This document shows, one piece after another, positions 8,301 through 16,436 of a stretch of 64,000 nt of DNA. Position 1 is the first letter of the stretch; the number at the start of each line of letters is the position of its first letter. Source of the stretch: Bradyrhizobium macuxiense (GTDB lineage: Bacteria; Pseudomonadota; Alphaproteobacteria; Rhizobiales; Xanthobacteraceae); NCBI RefSeq assembly GCF_007993935.1, contig NZ_VITY01000001.1, positions 806,001-870,000 on the forward strand. Direction: 5' to 3'. The notes beneath the pieces are model-generated. The model was not told the DNA's origin. It saw nothing but the letters and a program-made list of their open reading frames with translations, and did no database searches. A program made the translations under genes and the position numbers.

Positions 8301-9623
8301 TCAGGCCGCCTTGCGGGTGCTGACTGCATCCGCCTGCGCCAGCGCCTGGATGAGATCGGCCAGGATATCGTCGGGATGCTCAATCCCGACCGATAGCCTG
8401 ACGTAGCCGGGCGTCACACCGGCGGCGAGTTGCTCCTGCGCGCTGAGCTGCTGGTGAGTGGTTGACGCCGGATGAATCGCCAGCGACCGCGCGTCACCGA
8501 TATTGGCGACGTGGTAGAACAGTTTCAGCGCGTCGATGAAGCGGCGACCGGCCTCGACGCCCCCCTTGAGCTCGAAGCCGACCAGCGCGCCGTAGCCGCC
8601 CTTCAGATAGGCATCGGCGCGGCGCCGGTTCTCTCCGCTCTGCTGGCCCGGGAAGATCACCGTCGAGATCGATGGATGCCTGGCGAGGAAGTCGGCAACC
8701 TTGATCGCATTCTCGTTGTGCTGCCGAATCCGCAGCGGCAACGTCTCGATACCCTGGATGAACTGAAAGGCATTCTGCGGTGCGATCGCCGCACCGAGGT
8801 CACGCAGCAGCCTGACCCGGGCGCGCAGGATATAGGCGATCGGACCGAACGGCTTGGCCGCCTCGGTCCAGATCGCGCCATGGTATGCCTCGTCCGGCTG
8901 GGTCAGCAGCGGGAAACGCTCGGCGTGAGCCGCCCAGTCGAAATTGCCGCCGTCGATGATCGCGCCGCCGATCGAGGTGCCGTGGCCGCCGATATATTTC
9001 GTCGTCGAATAGACCACGACCGCGGCGCCGTGCTCGAACGGCCGGGCGATGATCGGGGCCGCCGTGTTGTCGAGGATCAGGGGCACGCCGAGCGATCGGC
9101 CGATGTCGGCGACCTCCTTGATCGGAAACACGTTGAGCTTCGGGTTGGGCAGCGTCTCGGCGAAATAGGCCCTGGTCTTCGCATCGGTGGCACGGCGGAA
9201 ATTCTCAGGGTCGGCGGGATCGACGAAGCGGACTTCGATGCCGAACTGCTTCAGGGTCTGCGAGAGCAGCGTCCAGGTGCCGCCATAGAGGTCGGTCGAG
9301 GACACGATGTTGTCGCCGGCCCGCGCGATGTTGAAGATGGCAAAGGCCGAGGCGGTCTGGCCGGACGCAACGGCCAATGCGGCGGCGCCGCCCTCGAGCG
9401 CGGCCAGCCTCTCCTCGAACGCATCGGCGGTCGGATTCTTGATCCGCGTGTAGATCTGGCCGATCGCTTCCAGCGCGAACAGCCGCGACGCATGGTCGGC
9501 ATTCTCGAACTGGAATGACGTCGTCTGGTAGATCGGCACGGCCACCGCGCCGGTCGTCGGATCCGAACGATAGGAACCGCCGTGCAAGGCGAGCGTCTCG
9601 ACGTTCTTGGTTTCGACCGGCAT
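8301..9623 (-). CDS. O-acetylhomoserine sulfhydrylase, PLP-dependent
   Basis: The 440-residue protein belongs to the Cys/Met-metabolism PLP family. The PLP lysine is Lys209 in YSTTKYIGGHGTSIGG, the cofactor-contacting PTADAFEERLAALEGG segment is at about 64-80, and SGQTASAFA follows. Length and motifs fit MetY rather than the shorter cystathionine gamma-synthases (about 390 residues). It would condense sulfide or methanethiol with O-acetylhomoserine. AGGAGA precedes the ATG. It leads a two-gene operon with a MetQ-like protein and diverges from a DszA-type monooxygenase, so it may capture sulfur released by that enzyme. Confidence 0.88.
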   Translation of the reverse strand: MPVETKNVETLALHGGSYRSDPTTGAVAVPIYQTTSFQFENADHASRLFALEAIGQIYTRIKNPTADAFEERLAALEGGAAALAVASGQTASAFAIFNIARAGDNIVSSTDLYGGTWTLLSQTLKQFGIEVRFVDPADPENFRRATDAKTRAYFAETLPNPKLNVFPIKEVADIGRSLGVPLILDNTAAPIIARPFEHGAAVVVYSTTKYIGGHGTSIGGAIIDGGNFDWAAHAERFPLLTQPDEAYHGAIWTEAAKPFGPIAYILRARVRLLRDLGAAIAPQNAFQFIQGIETLPLRIRQHNENAIKVADFLARHPSISTVIFPGQQSGENRRRADAYLKGGYGALVGFELKGGVEAGRRFIDALKLFYHVANIGDARSLAIHPASTTHQQLSAQEQLAAGVTPGYVRLSVGIEHPDDILADLIQALAQADAVSTRKAA

Positions 9624-10040
9624 TTTGAAATCTCCTGAAGTTCGTGATCCCAGCGTGACAAGTCGGCGAAGGATGCGCAGCCGCTCCGGCGCTGTCGAGA
9701 TGTTCAGAAAAATAGCGATGAACGCGCTGTCGCAACATGATCATGCATCCGGAATCTTTCGGACGATGCGCGGGCAGCAATCGATTTGTTTTGTGCGCGG
9801 CGCGGTCGCAACCGACGCCGGCCGACCACCGATCGTCCCTGCGCGTGCGTTGTGATCCGCGATTGCCTCTTGGATTCACGCGTTGTGGATCGACGCGCAG
9901 CGAGCCATGGAAACGAAACGTTCTGCGCCTCATCAAGGGACAGCAGGATTTTCACCTGTACCCCAGGCAATTCAAAACCAAGTCGCGCCGCCGAGATGAT
10001 AAGCCTGACGGACAACTCCTTACCGAAACGAACCAGGTCG
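9624..10040. other. Divergent intergenic region, sulfhydrylase / FMN monooxygenase
   Basis: This 417-bp region separates the two divergent starts and should hold both promoters. A perfect 10-bp palindrome CATGATCATG lies at 9736-9745. I looked for a SAM-II-type aptamer upstream of the sulfhydrylase and could not support one. No conserved short gene is evident. Confidence 0.4.
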
Positions 10041-11444
10041 ATGGCCAGATCCCGCGAGCTCCGCTTCAACGCCTTCAACATGATGGCTCCGAGTCACAAT
10101 TGGGCCGGGCTATGGTCGCATCCGCGCGACACGTCGCTCGACTACAATTCGCTGGACTACTGGGTGAACTATGCCAGGACGGCGGAGCGCGGCCTGCTCG
10201 ACGGCATCTTCCTGGCCGACGTGTTCGGCGTCTATGACGTCTATGCCAACGGTCCCGAGACAGCGCTGCGCCACGCCGTGCAGTTGCCGAACGCCGAGCC
10301 GACCTTGCTCGTTTCGGCCATGGCGCTGGTGACCAAGCATCTCGGCTTTGGCATCACCTCCAACCTCACCCACGAGCATCCCTACCAATTCGCCCGGCGC
10401 TTCTCGACGCTCGATCACCTGACGGGCGGGCGGATCGGCTGGAACATCGTCACCGGCTATCTCGATAGCGGCGCCCGCGGCATGGGGCTCGACGCCAACC
10501 GGGCACATGACGAGCGGTACGAGGCGGCCGAGGAATTCCTCGCGGCGACCTATCAATTATGGGAAGGCAGTTGGGAGGACGGTGCCGTCCGTCGCGACCG
10601 GGCCGCGCGCATCTTCACCGACCCGGCCAGGATTCACCCCGTCCGGCACAACGGGCGTCACTACAGGGTCGACGGCATTCATCTGGCGGAGCCCTCGCCG
10701 CAGCGCACGCCGCTATTGTACCAGGCCGGCACTTCCAGGCGCGGTCGCGCCTTCGCGGCGCGGCATGCGGAGGCGATCTTCCTCAACGGCCAGACCAAGC
10801 CGATGCTCGCCCGCGCCGTTCGCGACATCAGGGACGCGGCAAAGGAGTTCGGCCGCGATCCCTACGATATCCGCCTGTTTGCAGGCGCGACTGTCATCGT
10901 CGCCCCGACGCGCGCGGAGGCCAACGATCTGCTGGCGGAGTACGCAGAGCATGTCGACCAGACCGGACAGCTCGCCCTGCTCTCCGGCTGGACCGGGATC
11001 GACTTCTCGACCTATCGGCCCGACCAGGCCGTGCAATATGTCGAGAGCAACGCGATCCAGTCGATGGTCGAGAATTTCACGGTGCGCAGCGATCGCCCGG
11101 TCAGGGTCGGCGACCTCGCCACCCTCAGCCGGATCGGTGCGCGTTCGCCCTTCGTGGTCGGCTCCCCTCAGAATGTCGCGGACGAATTGATCGCCTGGGC
11201 GGACGAAACCGACGTCGACGGCTTCAACCTGTTCCGTCTGGTCGCGCCGGAATCACTCGATGGATTTGTCGATCTGGTGGTGCCGGAGCTGCAATCGCGC
11301 GGCGTCTACAAGACCGCATATCGCGAGGGAACGCTGCGCGAAAAGCTGTTTCCCGGACGCGGGCCGCGCCTTCACGTCACGCATCCGGGCGCGGGCTATC
11401 GCCACGCGCCCGCCAATGCCGTTCAGCCCAGCGCCGCCGAATAA
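10041..11444 (+). CDS. NtaA/SnaA/DszA-family FMNH2-dependent monooxygenase (copy 1)
   Basis: From ATG 10041 the 467-residue product begins MARSRELRFNAFNMMAPSH and has family length. Recognisable segments are GGRIGWNIVTGYLDSGARG, DERYEAAEEFL, and PLLYQAGTSRRGRAFAARHA with AEAIFL, typical of the nitrilotriacetate monooxygenase A / DszA branch of bacterial luciferase-like enzymes. These oxidise C-N or C-S bonds using FMNH2 from a separate reductase. An open frame extends far upstream but its product is not family-like. The surrounding MetNIQ and MetY genes favour an organosulfur substrate such as a sulfone or sulfonate; that is inference. Confidence 0.85.
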   Translation: MARSRELRFNAFNMMAPSHNWAGLWSHPRDTSLDYNSLDYWVNYARTAERGLLDGIFLADVFGVYDVYANGPETALRHAVQLPNAEPTLLVSAMALVTKHLGFGITSNLTHEHPYQFARRFSTLDHLTGGRIGWNIVTGYLDSGARGMGLDANRAHDERYEAAEEFLAATYQLWEGSWEDGAVRRDRAARIFTDPARIHPVRHNGRHYRVDGIHLAEPSPQRTPLLYQAGTSRRGRAFAARHAEAIFLNGQTKPMLARAVRDIRDAAKEFGRDPYDIRLFAGATVIVAPTRAEANDLLAEYAEHVDQTGQLALLSGWTGIDFSTYRPDQAVQYVESNAIQSMVENFTVRSDRPVRVGDLATLSRIGARSPFVVGSPQNVADELIAWADETDVDGFNLFRLVAPESLDGFVDLVVPELQSRGVYKTAYREGTLREKLFPGRGPRLHVTHPGAGYRHAPANAVQPSAAE

Positions 11445-11471
11445 GGCGCATCGCCAGGATCGGCCGATCGG

Positions 11472-12254
11472 CTACCAGCTCGGCAACACAGCGCCCTTGA
11501 ACTTGGTCAGGACGAATTCCTTGACCTCCGGCGAGTGATAGCTGTCCACCAGGGTCCTGACCCAGGGCTTGTCCTTGTCGGTGCTGCGCACCGCGATCAG
11601 ATTGACGTAAGGTCCCTTCGGATCCTCACGCAGGATCGGATCCCTGACCGGATCGAGACCGGCCTGGGTCGCATAGTTGGTGTTGATCGCGGCGGCATCG
11701 ACATCGTCCAGCGCGCGAGGGGCCTGGGCTGCGTCGACCTCGATGAATCTGAGCTTCTTGGGATTCTCCGTGATGTCGATGACCGACGGCTTGAAGCCGA
11801 CCCCATCCTTCAGCTTGATTACGCCCTTGTCGCGCAGCAGCAACAGCACACGGCCGCCATTGGTCGGGTCGTTCGGGATCGAGACCTTGCCGCCATCGGG
11901 AATATCAGCCCAGTTCTTGTGCTTCTTCGAATAGACGCCGATCGGGAAATTGACCGTCAGCCCCACCGACTCAATCTTGTAGCCGCGATCGGCCTTCTGG
12001 TTGTCGAGATAAGGCTGGTTCTGGAACGAATTGGCCTGGATATCGCCGGCATCGAGCGCGGCATTGGGCACGACATAGTCCGAGAATTCGATGAGCTGGA
12101 TGTCGAGCCCGCCCTTCGCGGCGATCGGCTTCACCGCCTCAAGGATTTGGGCATGCGGGCCCGGCGTCACGCCGATCTTGATCGTTTCGGCGGCGGCGGC
12201 CGCCGACCAGACAGCGAGGGCGCTCGCGAGCGTGACAACAGAACGAAACGACAT
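11472..12254 (-). CDS. MetQ/NlpA-family periplasmic substrate-binding protein (copy 2)
   Basis: The 260-residue product has a Sec signal (cleavage near AAAAA-ETI, no lipobox) and a full MetQ domain: TPGPHAQILEAVKP, SFQNQPYLDNQ, IPNDPTNGGRVLLLL and YHSPEVKEFV. It follows metI- and metN-like genes in the same direction, so it is the binding protein of that ABC importer. It converges with the monooxygenase gene with 27 bp between stops. It is clearly related to, but distinct from, the MetQ-like protein at 7470-8267, implying two ligands or two affinities. Confidence 0.88.
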   Translation of the reverse strand: MSFRSVVTLASALAVWSAAAAAETIKIGVTPGPHAQILEAVKPIAAKGGLDIQLIEFSDYVVPNAALDAGDIQANSFQNQPYLDNQKADRGYKIESVGLTVNFPIGVYSKKHKNWADIPDGGKVSIPNDPTNGGRVLLLLRDKGVIKLKDGVGFKPSVIDITENPKKLRFIEVDAAQAPRALDDVDAAAINTNYATQAGLDPVRDPILREDPKGPYVNLIAVRSTDKDKPWVRTLVDSYHSPEVKEFVLTKFKGAVLPSW

Positions 12255-12304
12255 CTTGGTCTCCGTGAAATGGGCAAAAACAGAAGGGGCGTAACGCTGA
12301 TGCC

Positions 12305-12970
12305 TCAGCGGTGGCGGAGCCGGCGATTGACCCGGCGCGCCAGATAATCGCCGGCGGTCTGCACCGTCTGCACCAGCGCGATCAGCACCACGACGACGGC
12401 GAGCATCATCTCCGGCATGAAGCGCTGATAACCGTAGCGAATGCCGAGATCGCCGAGGCCGCCGCCGCCGACGGCGCCAACCATCGCGGAGTAGCCGAGC
12501 AGGCTGACGACCGCGAGCGTCAAGGCCAGCACCAGACCGGGCAACGCCTCCGGGATCAGCACCTTGAGCACGATCTGCAGCGGACTGGCGCCGAACGATG
12601 ATGCCGTTTCGATCAGTCCGCCGTCGACCTCGCGGATCGCGCCCTCGACCAGGCGCGCAATGAACGGCGTCGCCGCGATAGTGAGCGGCACGATCGCGGC
12701 GCCCGAGCCGATCGAGGTGCCCGCGATCAGGCGCGTGAACGGAATGATGGCAACGACCAGGATGATGAATGGCGTCGAGCGGGTCGCGTTCACGACCATC
12801 CCGAGGATGCTGTTGACGGCGGGCGCTGCGAACAACTCGCCTTTGCGGCTGGTCGCCAGGAAGATCCCGATCGGCAGCCCGAAGAAGGTTGCCAGCAGTG
12901 CGGCGACCGACACCATGAACAGGCTCTCGCCGGTTGCCTGGATGATCAGATTGATGAGCTCACGCGACAT
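12305..12970 (-). CDS. MetI-like ABC importer permease
   Basis: The 221-residue membrane protein has about five hydrophobic segments and the cytoplasmic EAA-type loop ETASSFGASPLQIVLKVLIPEALPG (about residues 140-164), which contacts the ATPase. NATRSTPFIIL is highly typical of MetI. It overlaps the upstream ATPase gene by about 11 bp. ATG 12970 was chosen; an in-frame TTG six bases upstream is closer to the GGAG and is possible. It forms the channel of the MetNIQ-type importer. Confidence 0.88.
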   Translation of the reverse strand: MSRELINLIIQATGESLFMVSVAALLATFFGLPIGIFLATSRKGELFAAPAVNSILGMVVNATRSTPFIILVVAIIPFTRLIAGTSIGSGAAIVPLTIAATPFIARLVEGAIREVDGGLIETASSFGASPLQIVLKVLIPEALPGLVLALTLAVVSLLGYSAMVGAVGGGGLGDLGIRYGYQRFMPEMMLAVVVVLIALVQTVQTAGDYLARRVNRRLRHR

Positions 12971-14081
12971 AGCCAAGCCGCTCCGCCGGGAAGTTGTGCT
13001 GGGACAGATAGGTCACGGCCTGCTTGACCGCGGCCTCGCCGCCGGGAATGCCGATCGTCAGCGATCCGACGTGCTGGCCGCCGATCTCGTCGATCCGGGC
13101 CGACAGCAGCGCGACGTCGATCGACAGCTCGCGCGCGAGCCGTGCAACGACCGTATCGCCGGCATTGCTACCGCGGACCTGCAGGCGGATGACGGCCCGC
13201 CCGGCAGCGATCGGTTGCGCCACCAGGCGGCTCGCCAGCGACACCGGAACGCTGTCGCCGACCACCTCCGACAGGAAGGCCTGCGTGACCGGATGCCTGG
13301 GATGGGTGAAGATGTCGGCGACATGGCCGCGCTCGACAATCTCGCCGCCGTCGATCACCACGACCTCCTTGGCAAGCTGCCGCACCACCGACATTTCGTG
13401 GGTGATCAGGACGATCGTCACACCGAGCTCGCGGTTGATGTTGGCGAGCAGGTCCAGGATCGCACGGGTCGTCTGCGGATCGAGCGCCGAGGTCGCCTCA
13501 TCCGACAGCAGCACAGTCGGCCGCGTCGCGAGCGCACGGGCGATGCCGATACGTTGCTTCTGGCCGCCGGACAATTCGGACGGATACCGGTCGTACTTGT
13601 CGGCAATGCCTACGAGCTCCAGCAGCTCCGCCACGCGGACCGCGATCTCGGCTCTCGACCAGCCCGCGATCTCGAGCGGCAACGCGATATTGTCCGCCGC
13701 CGTGCGCGACGACAGCAGGTTGAAATGCTGGAAGATCATGCCGATCGAGCGCTGCGCCAGGCGCAACTCGCGGCCGGCAAGCGCGGAGATGTCGCGGCCA
13801 TCCACGACGACGCGGCCGGCCGACGGCTTCTCCAGTCCGTTGATCAACCGCACCAGGCTCGATTTGCCGGCGCCGGAACGGCCGATCACGCCGGTGATCG
13901 ACCCACGCGGAATGGCAAAGTCGATGCCGGTCAGCGCCTGGACGCTCGGCTTGTCGCGGTAAGCGGGATAGATTTTCGAAACGGATTCGAACCTCACCAT
14001 CGTATCGCGCTCGGTCGGAGCAGATGCGACAGGCGGCGTCTCGACGGGTTGCGCCGCCGTCAGCGATTGATGCACGTTCAT
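12960..14081 (-). CDS. MetN-like ABC importer ATPase with C-terminal NIL domain
   Basis: The 373-residue protein carries Walker A GRSGAGKSS at 67-75, a Q-loop in GMIFQHFNLL, the signature LSGGQKQRIGIARAL, Walker B VLLSDEATSALD and the switch His in LITHEM. The last roughly 90 residues form a NIL (ACT-like) domain, which in MetN gives methionine-dependent transinhibition. It heads a metN-metI-metQ-like operon. The N-terminus is about 25 residues longer than typical MetN. Substrate could be methionine or another organosulfur compound, given the local enzymes. Confidence 0.9.
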   Translation of the reverse strand: MNVHQSLTAAQPVETPPVASAPTERDTMVRFESVSKIYPAYRDKPSVQALTGIDFAIPRGSITGVIGRSGAGKSSLVRLINGLEKPSAGRVVVDGRDISALAGRELRLAQRSIGMIFQHFNLLSSRTAADNIALPLEIAGWSRAEIAVRVAELLELVGIADKYDRYPSELSGGQKQRIGIARALATRPTVLLSDEATSALDPQTTRAILDLLANINRELGVTIVLITHEMSVVRQLAKEVVVIDGGEIVERGHVADIFTHPRHPVTQAFLSEVVGDSVPVSLASRLVAQPIAAGRAVIRLQVRGSNAGDTVVARLARELSIDVALLSARIDEIGGQHVGSLTIGIPGGEAAVKQAVTYLSQHNFPAERLGYVA

Positions 14082-14132
14082 TCGGTCGTCCAATTCGAAT
14101 GGCTTTGGCCGGTCGGGGTCAGAACCCCGAAT

Positions 14133-14453
14133 TCAATGGCCAAAGAGAAGGTAGCTGCGGTCATCGCCGCGGCGATCCCGCGTACCGTCGGTCCAGCCGA
14201 CAGCCCGCCGATAGCTCCCCATCGCGTCGGTTTGCCTGAGCGCGATGAGGTCGATCGCCTGGGCCTGATCGGCGAAGGGCGATACATAGAGCGCATCTTC
14301 GGGACAGTAAAGCTCGCAGAGGAAGCAGGTCTGGCAGTCGCCCTGCCGGGCGATCACCGGAACGCCACTGGTCTTGTCGAACACGTTGGTCGGGCAGACG
14401 TTGACGCAGATGTCGCAGGACGTGCAGCGCGCGGAATCGATGACCTCGATCAT
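14133..14453 (-). CDS. Ferredoxin-like two-cluster 4Fe-4S protein, AprB-like partner subunit
   Basis: The 106-residue protein starts MIEVIDSARCTSCDICVNVC and has two 4Fe-4S motifs: CTSCDICVNVCP (Cys 10, 13, 16, 20) and CQTCFLCELYCP further on. Its start overlaps the stop of the upstream flavoprotein gene by 4 bp, so the two are translationally coupled and very likely form a complex. The pairing resembles adenylylsulfate reductase AprAB and related FAD/ferredoxin oxidoreductases. The C-terminal tail of about 45 residues is not recognisable. An electron-transfer role in sulfur metabolism is inferred from context. Confidence 0.78.
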   Translation of the reverse strand: MIEVIDSARCTSCDICVNVCPTNVFDKTSGVPVIARQGDCQTCFLCELYCPEDALYVSPFADQAQAIDLIALRQTDAMGSYRRAVGWTDGTRDRRGDDRSYLLFGH

Positions 14454-16078
14454 TCCGCGGCCTCCGCATAGGCCGCGTCCGCATGCGGGCGGACCGAGGT
14501 CCAGACCTCGTCGAGGCCGCCAGCCGTCACGTAGTGCCGCTGCCGATCGTCCTGCTCGGGGAAATCGTCGCGGCGGTGCATGCCGCGGCTTTCCTGGCGC
14601 GCAAGCGCGCTGCGATACATCCATCGCGCGGTCGCAAGCATCGCCGCACCTTCGCGGGCCCGCAGCAGATCGGCCTTGGAGGCGGCATCCGCTTCGGAAA
14701 CGTCGTGCCAGGCCGCATCAAGCCGTGCCAGCGCGCCCTCCAGGCGCGATGCTTCCCGGAAATAGTTCAGCTCATAGGGGAACACTTCCCGCTGGACCGC
14801 CTTCGCCAGGGCAGCCGGCTCGAATGCCCGCCGCGACCGGCTGCGATACGCGATCGTTCCGGACCGCGACAGCTTCCTCCCGCCAATCGTGCCGAGCTGC
14901 CGGGCGTAATCGGCGGCACCCTGCCCCGCCCAAGTGCCCGACGAGATCGCCCAGGCCGCGTTGTGGCTGCCGCCTCCGGTGAATCCGCCGCAGATCAATT
15001 CGCGCGTCGCCGCGTCGCCGGCCGCATAGAGCCCGGCCACGCTGGTGGCGCAGCTGTCATCCACGATACGAAGGCCGCCGGTGCCGCGGACCGTCCCTTC
15101 GAGGCGCAAGGTGATCGGAAAGCGGTCCTTGAATGGATCAATACCGGTGCGGTCGAACGGCAGGAAAAAGTTCGGCTGCGAGACGCGCATCTGCCGCTGC
15201 ACCTCGTCGTCGGCCTTGTCGAGCCGGGCATAGACCGGACCCTCAAGCAACGCGCGCGCGATCGCCGACCGGCCGCCCTTCGACGCCGCACCGGGAACGA
15301 CGCTGCCGTCGTCATGGGTGAAGGTGGCCCAACCGTAGAACAGCGTCTTGGTGACCGAGCCGAACGCCGCCGAGATCGCATAGGGGTTGGAAAACTCCAT
15401 GCCGCTGAACTCGGCGCCGGCCTCCGCGGCCATCAGGTAGCCGTCACCGGTCAGCACGTTCGATCCCAGCGTCTTGCTCAGGAATGCGCAGCCTCCCGTT
15501 GCGATCACGACCGCCTTGGCGCGAACCGTCCAGCGATCGTCCTTCTGCCGGCGCACGCCGCTGGCACCCGCGACGGCGCCGTCATCATCCACCAGCAGTT
15601 CAAGCGCCGGGCTGTGATCGAGAATGGTGACGCCGGTCTGCTTGGTGCGCTTGCGCATCAGGCGCATATATTCCGGGCCCTGCAGCGAGTTGCGCTGTGA
15701 CTTGCCGCTGTCGTCGATCGGATAGGGATAGCCGCATTCGGCCAGGCGATTGCTTTGCTGATAGGTGCGGTCGAGCACGCGCGCCATCCAGCGGCGGTCC
15801 TGCAGATGGCCGCCGAGCTTTTCACGGTTCGCCATCGCGGCCTCGCGCAGCGCTGGATTGGGGTCGACATACCAGACGCCGGTTCCGGCCGCAGCGGTCG
15901 CGCCCGACGTGCCGCAGAACCCCTTGTCGGCCAGAACCACGCGCGCCCCGCGCTCGGCAGCACAGACCGCAGCCCAAGTCCCCGCCGGGCCGCCGCCCAG
16001 CACCAGAACGTCGGCCTCGAACTCCACCGATCCAGTCGGCGCATACACCCGCTCGGCTCGGTTAGGCTGGATCGTCAT
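14450..16078 (-). CDS. FAD-dependent oxidoreductase, fumarate reductase / AprA-like flavoprotein
   Basis: The 542-residue protein has the Rossmann FAD motif LGGGPAGTWAA at about 27-37, the substrate-capping region and the second FAD signature GLYAAGDAA. The C-terminal helical domain contains ESRGMHRRDDFPEQDD, typical of succinate dehydrogenase / fumarate reductase / APS reductase flavoproteins. It is followed by an overlapping two-cluster ferredoxin gene and preceded, divergently, by a second DszA-type monooxygenase. It could reduce a sulfur intermediate or feed electrons to flavin; neither can be decided from sequence. It should not be called SdhA, since no membrane anchor genes are present. 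Confidence 0.75.
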   Translation of the reverse strand: MTIQPNRAERVYAPTGSVEFEADVLVLGGGPAGTWAAVCAAERGARVVLADKGFCGTSGATAAAGTGVWYVDPNPALREAAMANREKLGGHLQDRRWMARVLDRTYQQSNRLAECGYPYPIDDSGKSQRNSLQGPEYMRLMRKRTKQTGVTILDHSPALELLVDDDGAVAGASGVRRQKDDRWTVRAKAVVIATGGCAFLSKTLGSNVLTGDGYLMAAEAGAEFSGMEFSNPYAISAAFGSVTKTLFYGWATFTHDDGSVVPGAASKGGRSAIARALLEGPVYARLDKADDEVQRQMRVSQPNFFLPFDRTGIDPFKDRFPITLRLEGTVRGTGGLRIVDDSCATSVAGLYAAGDAATRELICGGFTGGGSHNAAWAISSGTWAGQGAADYARQLGTIGGRKLSRSGTIAYRSRSRRAFEPAALAKAVQREVFPYELNYFREASRLEGALARLDAAWHDVSEADAASKADLLRAREGAAMLATARWMYRSALARQESRGMHRRDDFPEQDDRQRHYVTAGGLDEVWTSVRPHADAAYAEAAE

Positions 16079-16436
16079 GCTTCATGTCTCCGGCGGAATC
16101 GATCGCGGACCGCATCTCGGCAACATCGTTGCGCGAGCAAGCACTGCAGGCAATTTCAGATATTTGCGGAGAGTTGGACGAAGCTTTCTCCGGCATCGGC
16201 AGCCGAAGAAGATTTGTGTTGCCGCACGGCGGATGTTTCGCCTCTGGCGGGAGCGGCGACACAGGATCATGCGACGGCGAGGCGAACAGAGGCGGATATT
16301 TCTTTTTGAGCGCGCCCGGCCACCGTCCATTTCTTCCCACGCATCAGGACGATATCTCGTGAGCGAGAACACTCGAGCCCACAGCAGCCATGTCCAAACG
16401 CCAACTGATCCGATCCAACCGTCGCAAGGTCCAGCC
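16079..16436. other. Divergent promoter region, flavoprotein / FMN monooxygenase
   Basis: This 358-bp region lies between divergent starts. Short open frames run through it on both strands but none has family-like sequence or a convincing ribosome binding site. No strong palindrome was found. Confidence 0.35.

Noticed and set aside
9624..9800. SAM-II riboswitch upstream of the sulfhydrylase gene
   Set aside because: I searched by eye for the conserved pseudoknot and AGCUAAAAA-type segment on the minus strand and did not find them; a covariance model search would be decisive.
9786..10040. Extended N-terminus of FMN monooxygenase copy 1
   Set aside because: The added 85 residues are Arg/Ser-rich and non-homologous, while MARSRELRFNAF matches the family start.
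14450..16078. Succinate dehydrogenase flavoprotein (SdhA)
   Set aside because: No SdhB/C/D genes are adjacent, and the partner is a small two-cluster ferredoxin.
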